Source: CAZMLC01 sp964567125 (lineage in GTDB: Bacteria; Verrucomicrobiota; Kiritimatiellia; RFP12; UBA1067). From it: 64,000 nt of DNA. This document shows, piece by piece, positions 1-7,128 of this stretch (the stretch's first letter is position 1; each line of letters begins with the position of its first letter). A program made the position numbers and the translations under genes. Below the pieces are notes generated by a model, which was not told the origin of the DNA, did not search any database, and saw only the letters and a list, made by a program, of their open reading frames with translations. Where the stretch lies: contig CAZMLC010000006.1 of the NCBI GenBank assembly GCA_964567125.1, positions 1 through 64,000 of the forward strand. Reading direction: 5' to 3'.

Positions 1-384
1 ATGAAAAAAACATCGTCGAAAAAGGCCCCTGTTGATTTTTCTGCCTGCGCCTGTTCGGGAATCAACCTCCCGAAACTGGTGCAGCCCTCTATTCTGGCGG
101 CGTTGTCCAAAGCGCCGCAGCATGGGTATGCGATTGCCCAGCGTCTGGCCTCCGATGCCGCACATATGGATGCCCCTCCGGACCACTCCGGCATCTATCG
201 TCTCCTGCGCAGCATGGAAAAACGCGGGCTCGTGACGTCGCGTCTGACGGAATCAGACTCCGGTCCCGCGCGACGCGAATACACGCTTTCGGATCACGGC
301 CGCCTCTGCCTTGGGCAGTGGGAGACGTCTCTGACGCGTTACCGCACCACGATCGATGCGGTGCTGGGCCTCTGCCGTTCGTAA
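1..384 (+). CDS. PadR-family transcriptional regulator
   Basis: The 127-aa protein has the PadR winged-helix pattern: LVQPSILAALSKAPQHGYAIAQRL near residues 26-49, then a recognition-helix region with IYRLLRSMEKRGLVTSRL. PadR proteins repress neighbouring genes in response to small molecules. A Cys-x-Cys motif (CACSG, about residues 16-20) precedes the DNA-binding domain and could bind a metal or sense redox; that is inference. The methyltransferase gene starts five bases after this stop, so the two are probably co-transcribed and the regulator may control the pair. The ATG is the first base of the window, so no ribosome-binding site can be seen and a longer N-terminus cannot be excluded. Confidence 0.85.
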   Translation: MKKTSSKKAPVDFSACACSGINLPKLVQPSILAALSKAPQHGYAIAQRLASDAAHMDAPPDHSGIYRLLRSMEKRGLVTSRLTESDSGPARREYTLSDHGRLCLGQWETSLTRYRTTIDAVLGLCRS

Positions 385-389
385 AAAAC

Positions 390-1019
390 ATGACACTCGC
401 ACCTTCAACCTTCGATCAGAAAGCCGCGGCGTGGGATGAAAACCCCGTTCGCATCCAATTGGCGCAAAACATTGCCGCCGCGATCCGAAGAAACGTTGTT
501 ATCACTGCGGATATGACCGCCTTGGATTTCGGCTGCGGTACTGGCTTGCTGACGTTTGAGCTCGCGGACACCGTCACCTCTGTGACTGGCGCTGACACCT
601 CGCAGGCCATGCTCGATGTGCTGATGAGCAAAGCGTATGCGCGCAAGCAGACGAACGTTCACGCACTGGCCCTCACAATGGAACGGAGCTGGCCTGCCAC
701 GTACGACCTCGTCGTCAGCAGCATGGCGTTGCATCACGTGGAAAAGACTGCGGCGCTCATCGCTGATTTATTCCGTGCGCTGAAACCATCCGGCACGCTC
801 TGCATCGCTGATCTGGATGCGGAAGATGGCTCGTTCCACGACGACAGCACGGGCGTCTACCATGCAGGATTTGATCGTGCAACGCTGCGCGCCTGTTTCC
901 ACGATGCAGGATTTTCATCCGTGTTCGACGAGACAGCAACCACGCTGACCAAGCCGACGCGCACGGGGCTGCGGACCTTCCCGATCTTTCTCATGATCGG
1001 CAAGAAGGCGATCACTTAA
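390..1019 (+). CDS. class I SAM-dependent methyltransferase
   Basis: This 209-aa Rossmann-fold methyltransferase has motif I as LDFGCGTGLLTFEL near residues 47-60, an acidic motif II (GADTSQAML) and a post-motif region SSMALHHVEKTAALI. It resembles the small-molecule methyltransferases of the Methyltransf_11/25 type; the substrate cannot be told. The ATG at 390 is preferred because an in-frame upstream start at 318 would overlap the PadR gene by 67 bases. It follows the PadR gene by five bases, and its stop overlaps the stop of the convergent exporter gene by four bases. Confidence 0.85.
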   Translation: MTLAPSTFDQKAAAWDENPVRIQLAQNIAAAIRRNVVITADMTALDFGCGTGLLTFELADTVTSVTGADTSQAMLDVLMSKAYARKQTNVHALALTMERSWPATYDLVVSSMALHHVEKTAALIADLFRALKPSGTLCIADLDAEDGSFHDDSTGVYHAGFDRATLRACFHDAGFSSVFDETATTLTKPTRTGLRTFPIFLMIGKKAIT

Positions 1020-1345
1020 GTCGACGCGCCGGGGGTTGCCAGCTTCAATCCGATAATACCGGCGACAATGAGCACAACGCTGATCAGCCGCAGTGTATTC
1101 ACCGGTTCCCCGAAGAGAAAACTGCCCAGCAAGACAGTCCCCACGCATCCCACGCCGACCCAGACGCTGTAGGCCGTCCCGACAGGCAGCGCCTTCATCG
1201 CCAGTCCAAGCAGGACAAGGCTGACGATCATCGCAGCCGCTGTCCCGACGGTTGGCCAAAACCGTGTCAGCCCCTCGGTATATTTCAGCCCGATCGCCCA
1301 TGCGACTTCAAAAAGACCAGCAACAACTAGAATGGCCCACGCCAT
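1016..1345 (-). CDS. gdx: Guanidinium exporter, SMR family (Gdx/SugE)
   Basis: The 109-aa protein has four predicted membrane helices and the SMR layout. The N-terminus LVVAGLFEVAWAIGLKYTEG carries the essential membrane Glu near residue 13 in the GLFEVxWAxGLKYT context typical of the Gdx (SugE) subtype, not of the multidrug EmrE subtype. Gdx proteins are dual-topology dimers that export guanidinium in exchange for protons. The call is strongly supported by the guanidine-II riboswitch directly upstream. A GGAG ribosome-binding site lies seven bases before the ATG. The gene is monocistronic and converges on the methyltransferase gene. Confidence 0.95.
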   Translation of the reverse strand: MAWAILVVAGLFEVAWAIGLKYTEGLTRFWPTVGTAAAMIVSLVLLGLAMKALPVGTAYSVWVGVGCVGTVLLGSFLFGEPVNTLRLISVVLIVAGIIGLKLATPGAST

Positions 1346-1362
1346 ACATGCTCTCCATGATA

Positions 1363-1409
1363 TTCAGGGCCGTCCCCGAAGTTTTCTGAAACAGCGAGGT
1401 CGTCCTCGC
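1363..1409 (-). promoter_or_regulatory. Guanidine-II (mini-ykkC) riboswitch
   Basis: Read on the minus strand, the leader holds two adjacent hairpins with ACGR tetraloops. P1 (1394-1409) is GCGAGG-ACGA-CCTCGC. P2 (1363-1380) is TTCGGGG-ACGG-CCCTGAA with a seven-pair stem including one G-U. The linker is 13 nt. Two ACGR-capped stems before a gdx start codon are the definition of the guanidine-II class, which turns on translation when guanidine joins the two loops. The GGAG ribosome-binding site (1353-1356) lies just after P2, so control of translation is likely. Confidence 0.93.
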
Positions 1410-1428
1410 CGCATTTTAAGAATCGCGC

Positions 1429-4400
1429 TTACTTCAACAGCAGAACTGAACCGCCGAGACGGACCAGGCTGATGTTTGAAAAGGTCGCATATTGCATATT
1501 CGTTGCATTGCACGCGGTTTCGCCAAAACCAACATAGGTGCGGCCTGTGAAGACTGTGTTGGTCGCGTTGTCGTATTGGAAATAGGTGACCCACGAGCTG
1601 ACATCATTCGTCCGATACGCAGCAGAAATCAGGTTCTTACGCCGTTCAACGCGCAACCAGAAGGGGTTTGCCGCAACGGATGTCCATGCCGGCGACATAT
1701 CGCCAATGTTGCCGTTCGGAACGACGCGATACTTCATTCCCATGCTGCCGCTCGCCATGCGCGCAGCGGCAAACACGGGCGAGCCCAGATTGAGCGTATT
1801 GCGCATCAGCACGAATTGCTTGGCGGAGGTGGCCGCAGCATCGTAGACAGGCGCAATTTTAGCCTGCACCACAAAGTCACCGCTGATCTGCTGCCACACA
1901 AAATAATAGCCCTCCTCGTTGCCACTGAAATCATACCCCTTTACGCCGATGGTCAGACTTCCATCCTCATTAAACTGATGCGTACCGAGGTAATTTGCAG
2001 CAAAGCTGTGCCCCTGCCAGCCTTGATACACCTCGCTGGGGAACGGGAGCGGAAGCAGCTGACTCGCCGGGATAACCCCCGTACCCACAACGCCACCCCA
2101 TTCCAGGCGAACGAGCCCGGGGCCCGCGATGCTGCGATGATAATCCAGCCGAATGCGATGTTCGCCCGCGGTCAACGTGTTCGTAGCGCTCACGCTTTTA
2201 CTGCCATGCGACCACTGATTAATCACAAAGCCTCCATCAATCTGCAGGGCAACCGAATTTGAACTGACAATCTGGAAGATATACTCGCCGGATATGGGAA
2301 CGATCAATGTGCCGTAACAGGAAATCAGCGTCTGCGTCGTGCTCTGCATAGTGCCGGCTAAACAGGGCTCCCCGCTTCCCCAGCTCCACTGAACCGAAGG
2401 GACGTCCGCGGTCGCCACAACCGTGCCTTGCGTATACGCGGCGCCATCACGGAAATATGGAACCGTATACTGCGCACGCAGCCCTGTACCAGCGCCAGGC
2501 TGATACCGCGAACAGTTCCGGACAACGGAATATCCGCTTGCACCTGTCGACGCGTACCCGACAATGCGGTACTGATACAGCGTACTGAGCACTGCCGTCG
2601 CATCGTTGAACTGATGTGCGCTCGTCGTGCCCAACGTACTCCACTCCGTATCCTCTACGCCTTTGCGCTGCACATCGAACGACACGCAGTTGACATCATT
2701 GGTCCAAGAAACGGTCAGCGTCCCGTTCGCCTCTTGCACAAAAGCCAGCTCGGTCGGAGCAAGCGGAACCTCGGCAAATCCATCGGGATCCCAGCCGTAT
2801 AATTCAAGCTCGCTGATATTGCCATAGAAATCACCTGCATCTGGCCGCGTGACGTAAATGTAACGGTAAGGCGTTGCGGATGTTATCGTCAGAGTGGAAT
2901 AATCATTTGTCGTAATCGTTGCCGGGAATTTTGCCAGCACCTCGTACGGATCCAGCGTCGCGCTGTTGGAACCGCGCAATTCAGCGCCCTGTAAACGAGG
3001 TGCAAGATTGGCGCGCGGATAATAGCGCGCTTTGCGCAGGATGTATGCTTTTGCCAGATCCACGCCAATGGACGGATTCTTGTTGTTGATATCCGCGAAG
3101 GTGGTACGGGAATTATCAAACAAATATGCAACCGGATACCAATAGAGATTGGTTGTCCCGATCAGTGCCATACCGGATTTAATCTTCGTCAGGTCGCTCC
3201 AGCTGCGCTCTAAACGCGCCACCGGCTGTATGGCCGTCTGTGCCGTTGCCGGACCCTCTGTCATGTCATTCACCGCGGCAACGCGATAATAATAGGTCAC
3301 CCCCGCAACGCGATTTGAATGCACATAGCTCCGGTTCACGCAGGGCTCGGCATTCACCTTTTCGAAGGGGCCACCCACCGAAGTCGCACAATACACATTC
3401 CAGCCCGTGACGGGGTTTGCCGACGCATAGCTCCAGGAAATCATTACATGCAGATTGGTCGCATCGACAAGCTGCACAATGAGCGCAGTCGGCATGGCAG
3501 GAACCGCCTCCGGAGCCGTATCAAACTCCACTTCCGCGATACTTCCCCATTGTGACCCTTTCACGCAATAGCGCACGTAGCGATACGCGTTTGTTGCGTC
3601 CAACGGCAACGTCGTCACGCGCGCATCTGAAACCAGCGTAGTGTTGGTGTACACCACCACGGCATCGGAGAAGTCAGCCGTGTTCGCAGCTTCGAACCAG
3701 CAGCCGACTTGGCGCGATGACCACGATAAGCGCGGTGCAAATCGGACCTGCGCCACTGCGGTTGTTTTGCCCAGATCAAGGCCCGTCCAGATCATTGCAT
3801 AGCGCGGTTGCTGCATATCGTTCGTGATTGACGGTCCATCAAAAAAGGTCTTGATGTTTCCATCATAGGTTTTTGGCCCCTCATTGCCCGCCGCGTAGGC
3901 GCCGGGGGTTCCGATCCATGTCCCCGTGAGCGCTGCAATCGGCGTCAAGGTCGTCAAATTCGTCCATGCGGAGAAGGTCGAGTTGCTGCAACTGCGCATC
4001 CGGTACTGCGTTGGGCTGTACACGGTGATTCGATCGGTAAACACGTTGTTCTGCGACGGTGCGGACATTGTAAACATTCCGCACTCGGTCCAAGTTAGAT
4101 CATCGTCGCGTTTGCGCTGGATTTGGAAACAGGTAGGCTCGCCGCTTTGCACATCGATGCGCAAATTGAAGGCCCCGTTGATCCACGCGCAGAAGGTTGG
4201 CGTTGGAATCGGCAACCCTTCTTGGTACGCCAGCGGAACACCATAGAACTCCACTTCGCACAAGTTTCCGCCAAACGAACCCTCCGCGGGCGAATAAAAC
4301 CGGAAATAGGCACAGGGAACCGCGTTATTCGTGACGGTCAACTCGCACCACGTATTCGCAGGCGGCGTGCTCGTCACAACACCCAAGAGGCGCGCATCCG

Positions 4401-4728
4401 AGAAATCAGGCTTGTTTGCACCCTGAAATTGAACGTTCACGGCCCGTCCCAGCTGAATGGTTCGCGCGTAATACCGAATGCGCGTCGGCGACACCAGATT
4501 TGTAACCTGATACCCACCCCAGCCTCCTTGCGACTGAAGGTTAGCATACGTGGCCAGATTGTCATCAAACGAGGCCGCTGCCGGATAATCGACATACGTC
4601 CCGGAACTCAGAATAGTGATCATCCCAGACCCATCGCGCACCGCCATCTCTTTTAAATTCGTTTCAGCGGCCTCTGCCCAAAAAAATCCGGAACAGATCG
4701 CTATTACACACATGACTATCCATTGCAT
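1429..4728 (-). CDS. Large secreted discoidin/Fn3/PA14 protein
   Basis: The 1099-aa protein starts with a signal peptide (MQWIVMCVIAICSGFFWAEA). Three F5/8C-like (discoidin) modules, near residues 30-165, 270-405 and 520-650, each end in a motif like E-(V/L)-E-(F/L)-YG. They alternate with fibronectin-III-like segments. A PA14-like module (about 760-890, with GEYIFQIVSSNSVALQIDGG) and a C-terminal concanavalin-like domain follow. No catalytic domain is apparent, so a carbohydrate-binding or adhesive surface role is likely (inference). The ATG at 4728 is chosen because it gives the signal peptide at the N-terminus and has a weak GGGA site; an in-frame start at 4788 lacks a ribosome-binding site. 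Confidence 0.75.
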   Translation of the reverse strand: MQWIVMCVIAICSGFFWAEAAETNLKEMAVRDGSGMITILSSGTYVDYPAAASFDDNLATYANLQSQGGWGGYQVTNLVSPTRIRYYARTIQLGRAVNVQFQGANKPDFSDARLLGVVTSTPPANTWCELTVTNNAVPCAYFRFYSPAEGSFGGNLCEVEFYGVPLAYQEGLPIPTPTFCAWINGAFNLRIDVQSGEPTCFQIQRKRDDDLTWTECGMFTMSAPSQNNVFTDRITVYSPTQYRMRSCSNSTFSAWTNLTTLTPIAALTGTWIGTPGAYAAGNEGPKTYDGNIKTFFDGPSITNDMQQPRYAMIWTGLDLGKTTAVAQVRFAPRLSWSSRQVGCWFEAANTADFSDAVVVYTNTTLVSDARVTTLPLDATNAYRYVRYCVKGSQWGSIAEVEFDTAPEAVPAMPTALIVQLVDATNLHVMISWSYASANPVTGWNVYCATSVGGPFEKVNAEPCVNRSYVHSNRVAGVTYYYRVAAVNDMTEGPATAQTAIQPVARLERSWSDLTKIKSGMALIGTTNLYWYPVAYLFDNSRTTFADINNKNPSIGVDLAKAYILRKARYYPRANLAPRLQGAELRGSNSATLDPYEVLAKFPATITTNDYSTLTITSATPYRYIYVTRPDAGDFYGNISELELYGWDPDGFAEVPLAPTELAFVQEANGTLTVSWTNDVNCVSFDVQRKGVEDTEWSTLGTTSAHQFNDATAVLSTLYQYRIVGYASTGASGYSVVRNCSRYQPGAGTGLRAQYTVPYFRDGAAYTQGTVVATADVPSVQWSWGSGEPCLAGTMQSTTQTLISCYGTLIVPISGEYIFQIVSSNSVALQIDGGFVINQWSHGSKSVSATNTLTAGEHRIRLDYHRSIAGPGLVRLEWGGVVGTGVIPASQLLPLPFPSEVYQGWQGHSFAANYLGTHQFNEDGSLTIGVKGYDFSGNEEGYYFVWQQISGDFVVQAKIAPVYDAAATSAKQFVLMRNTLNLGSPVFAAARMASGSMGMKYRVVPNGNIGDMSPAWTSVAANPFWLRVERRKNLISAAYRTNDVSSWVTYFQYDNATNTVFTGRTYVGFGETACNATNMQYATFSNISLVRLGGSVLLLK

Positions 4729-4771
4729 ATTTTGTTCCCATCCGTTTTTGGTTAACCCTGAATTTATGTAA

Positions 4772-4800
4772 AAGATATTCTTTCTCATTTATGAAAGCAA
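4772..4800 (-). promoter_or_regulatory. Putative sigma-70 promoter
   Basis: On the minus strand TTGCTT (4795-4800) and TATCTT (4772-4777) are separated by 17 bp, upstream of the 1099-aa secreted protein gene. Both boxes are imperfect matches. Confidence 0.4.
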
Positions 4801-4803
4801 GCA

Positions 4804-4840
4804 CACAAAAAAAGCGCACGATCAGCGATCGTACGCTTTA
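4804..4840 (-). terminator. Rho-independent terminator
   Basis: The stem 4811-4823/4827-4839 has 13 pairs with one mismatch on the plus strand that becomes a U-G pair in the minus-strand RNA. It is followed on the minus strand by a run of seven T. It ends the transcript of the gene at 4860-5357. Confidence 0.85.
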
Positions 4841-4859
4841 AAAACATCTGTACGGGCAC

Positions 4860-5357
4860 TCACGGGACCCATTCACGAACCGTGCGCACTTCATAATAGC
4901 CTTCCTTCCATGTGCGCGTCAAACGTCCCTCCTGATCCTTGCCCTCAACCCAGCATCCTTCGATCCATTTGCGCTCCTCACGCTCGACCCACTTCCCGGT
5001 TTGCGTGACCGCGGCCGGACGTTCTTCAACAACAGGAGCCTGCTGAACCACCACCGGAGCGGGCTGCTGCACAACGACGGGAGCCGGTTGCTGCACGACC
5101 ACGGTTTGGGGCTGGGCCACGATAACAGGCGCCGGAGCGACAACCACGGGAGGAGGCGCAACCACAGCCGCGCCGATAAGCCCCACGCCCAAGCCCACCG
5201 CAAACGGCGCAATCACATCGCAGTGATGATAATGATGATAAGAGGGTCCATAATACGGCCGCGGGCCATAATAGCCGTGCGGTCGCGCAACAGCGATATT
5301 GGCCAACACAAGCACACTTGCAACCAACCAGCAAAAAACTGTTTTCTTGGTATTCAT
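4860..5357 (-). CDS. Secreted Pro/Val/Gln-repeat protein
   Basis: This 165-aa protein has an N-terminal signal peptide (MNTKKTVFCWLVASVLVLANIAVA) followed by a His/Tyr/Pro-rich stretch. A glycine-rich hydrophobic segment (IAPFAVGLGVGLIGAAVV) comes next, then about 50 residues of short repeats of the type PVVVQQPA. The C-terminal 45 residues are charged and rich in Trp and Tyr (GKWVEREERKWIEGCW, YYEVRTVREW). I do not recognise a family with known function. The composition suggests an envelope-spanning or surface protein. It has a good ribosome-binding site (GAAGAGGG) and its own terminator, so it is a single-gene unit. Confidence 0.7.
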   Translation of the reverse strand: MNTKKTVFCWLVASVLVLANIAVARPHGYYGPRPYYGPSYHHYHHCDVIAPFAVGLGVGLIGAAVVAPPPVVVAPAPVIVAQPQTVVVQQPAPVVVQQPAPVVVQQAPVVEERPAAVTQTGKWVEREERKWIEGCWVEGKDQEGRLTRTWKEGYYEVRTVREWVP

Positions 5358-5481
5358 GTTTCCCTCTTCTTCCCGATGCTTTAACAGCCATCTGTATGTT
5401 CGATAAACGCACTACGATGGAGTTTATTGCCGCGGTAACATGTACATTTCAATCGATGCGTAACGATCGTTAGAAATGCCC

Positions 5482-5835
5482 CTACTGGCCCTCAACATAA
5501 CAAAATCTGCGCGCATGTATTCCTGTAAAATCCCACATCGAACCAGTGGTATGCCCTTTATACTCAAAATTTTTAAATTCAATACTTTTTAGATCAGGAT
5601 TCGCTTCAGGTTGAATCGGTTCTCCAAACTGAGTAAATTCTCCAATATAAATTTGACCTCCACTCTTTTTTGGAGCATCACGGTAATAGACGATAACATG
5701 GGAAAATTCTTGAGCAACGTTCCAATTCCCCGAATATCCTGTCGAATTACTGTTAAACTTCTTTCCTTTCGTAAACAAGACAACAGCTTTTTGACCTTTC
5801 TTTAGAAGTTCTACCGCTCTGTCAGGATGATCCAT
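5482..5835 (-). CDS. Hypothetical protein, AT-rich gene
   Basis: The 117-aa protein is not recognised. It has no signal peptide or membrane segment. A basic patch (LFTKGKKFNSNS) is followed by an apparent beta-rich body (FSHVIVYYRDAP, GGQIYIGEFTQF) and an aromatic C-terminus (GSMWDFTGIHARRFCYVEGQ). A strong AGGAG site seven bases before the ATG supports it as a real gene. The DNA is clearly richer in A and T than the genes around it, and it stands alone between untranslated stretches, which suggests recent acquisition. No partner gene is adjacent. Confidence 0.6.
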   Translation of the reverse strand: MDHPDRAVELLKKGQKAVVLFTKGKKFNSNSTGYSGNWNVAQEFSHVIVYYRDAPKKSGGQIYIGEFTQFGEPIQPEANPDLKSIEFKNFEYKGHTTGSMWDFTGIHARRFCYVEGQ

Positions 5836-6332
5836 TTTGTCTCTCCTAAAACCCGTGATTTAAATGTACTCAAAAGCAGATGAACACCTACGCCCTTTCC
5901 GGGCAATAAAAAGGGCGCAGAATCGCGTTTGTACCTCACAGAGGGTGCCACCAAGAACCCATAACGAAACACAAGAGCTGGAAGCGCACCCGAACAAGAT
6001 ATATGCACAACATACGCACTTTACAGAAAAAGCACAAGAGGAAAATAGTTTTCAAATTGAATGCGCCGATGACCCTCAGAAGGCCTGCACGTATCCAGAA
6101 TCATAACACTTATTGAAGAACTCGCAGATGTTCGTTTTTACCATACAATCGTATGTCTATACAATACAATTTGTGCCGGGTTTGCAGTTTTTTTGACAAC
6201 GATACTGCGTAAACACAGAATCGATCGCTTCGCAGAGCATAACAATAGGGTTCGACAGCCCCCCTCTGAACGTGCTACAGTAATGCCCTTACAGGATAGA
6301 GTTAAGATCCATTCATGACGAGGAATCTAGAG
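5836..6332. other. Long intergenic region upstream of cmk
   Basis: About 500 bp lie between the AT-rich hypothetical gene and cmk. The region contains one imperfect hairpin (5891-5898 with 5910-5917), a small palindrome CATAC-AATC-GTATG near 6142-6155, and a candidate promoter at 6193-6221. A plus-strand reading frame at 5864-6106 has no ribosome-binding site and no recognisable sequence, so it is not called. No RNA gene was recognised. Confidence 0.5.
6193..6221 (+). promoter_or_regulatory. Putative sigma-70 promoter of cmk-uup operon
   Basis: A perfect -35 box TTGACA (6193-6198) is followed after 17 bp by CAGAAT (6216-6221). This would give a leader of about 105 nt before cmk. Confidence 0.55.
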
Positions 6333-7010
6333 ATGAGTCGAGTAATTGCGATTGATGGCCCATCGGGTGCTGGCAAGTCGTCCGTATCCAAACGTGTAGG
6401 CAGCGAACTCGGCTTCCTCCACGTTGATTCCGGCGCGCTCTACCGCATCATGACGTGGCAATGCCTCGTCCACCAAATCGACACCTCAAACCCCGAAGCG
6501 GTTGCCGCCTTTGCTGAAAAAATCGATGTGGACTACACGCCACGCGACAATGCCGTTGCCTATTATGTCAATGGCGTTGAACCTGGCCATGCGATCCGCA
6601 CCCCGGAAATCAACCAGCATGCCAGCCCCGTCGCCACCGTGAAAGCCGTCCGCGACCGCGTCACAGGCTGGCTGCGCGATATGACCCGCTTCGGCGACCT
6701 GATCGTGGAGGGCCGCGACATCACCACAGCTGTCTTCCCCGACACACCCGCCCGCTTCTACCTCGTCGCCAGCGCGGAGGCGCGCGCCGAGCGTCGCCGC
6801 AAAGAAGAACGTGAAAAAGGCATTGCCGACCAGAGCGTCGATGCGGTCAAGCAGTCGTTGCTCGCACGCGATGCGATTGACTCCTCGCGCAAGCACGCCC
6901 CTCTTCGCAAGGCGGATGGTGTGCTCGAAATCGACAGCACCCTCATGACGCTGGATGAGGTCGTGCAGACCGTCATCGACGCCTTGCCTGCGGAGTGGAA
7001 GACTCAATGA
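6333..7010 (+). CDS. cmk: Cytidylate kinase
   Basis: CMP/dCMP kinase phosphorylates (d)CMP with ATP in pyrimidine nucleotide synthesis. The 225-aa protein begins MSRVIAIDGPSGAGKSSVSK with the P-loop GPSGAGKSS at residues 8-16. It also has the substrate-binding motif LHVDSGALYRIMT and the NMP-binding motif VEGRDITTAVFPD near residues 130-142, both typical of Cmk. The start at 6333 is preferred over 6315 because GAGG lies about ten bases upstream and the kinase fold starts at once. It is first in an operon: its stop overlaps the next start in ATGA. Confidence 0.95.
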   Translation: MSRVIAIDGPSGAGKSSVSKRVGSELGFLHVDSGALYRIMTWQCLVHQIDTSNPEAVAAFAEKIDVDYTPRDNAVAYYVNGVEPGHAIRTPEINQHASPVATVKAVRDRVTGWLRDMTRFGDLIVEGRDITTAVFPDTPARFYLVASAEARAERRRKEEREKGIADQSVDAVKQSLLARDAIDSSRKHAPLRKADGVLEIDSTLMTLDEVVQTVIDALPAEWKTQ

Positions 7011-7123
7011 CAATCAGCGGCTGGATCATGATGGGCGTGTCTTGGATCAGCATTCTCTGCGCATGCAGTTTTCTGCTGTATAAGACGCTTGCTGTCCCAC
7101 GACTCGATGGAGAGGATAATTAG
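7007..7123 (+). CDS. 38-aa single-pass membrane microprotein
   Basis: An ATG overlapping the cmk stop (ATGA) opens a 38-codon frame: MTISGWIMMGVSWISILCAC, then SFLLYKTLAVPRLDGEDN. It has one hydrophobic segment (about residues 5-25) and a short charged tail. A GGAAG site lies six bases upstream. It fills the whole gap between cmk and uup and ends five bases before the uup ATG, which argues for a translated gene. The size and layout resemble small accessory subunits of sodium-coupled symporters (MetS type), but no transporter is adjacent. Its function is unknown. Confidence 0.55.
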   Translation: MTISGWIMMGVSWISILCACSFLLYKTLAVPRLDGEDN

Positions 7124-7128
7124 GTTCC

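Noticed and set aside
5864..6106. 80-codon plus-strand frame before cmk
   Set aside because: No ribosome-binding site, no recognisable sequence, and composition like the surrounding non-coding DNA.
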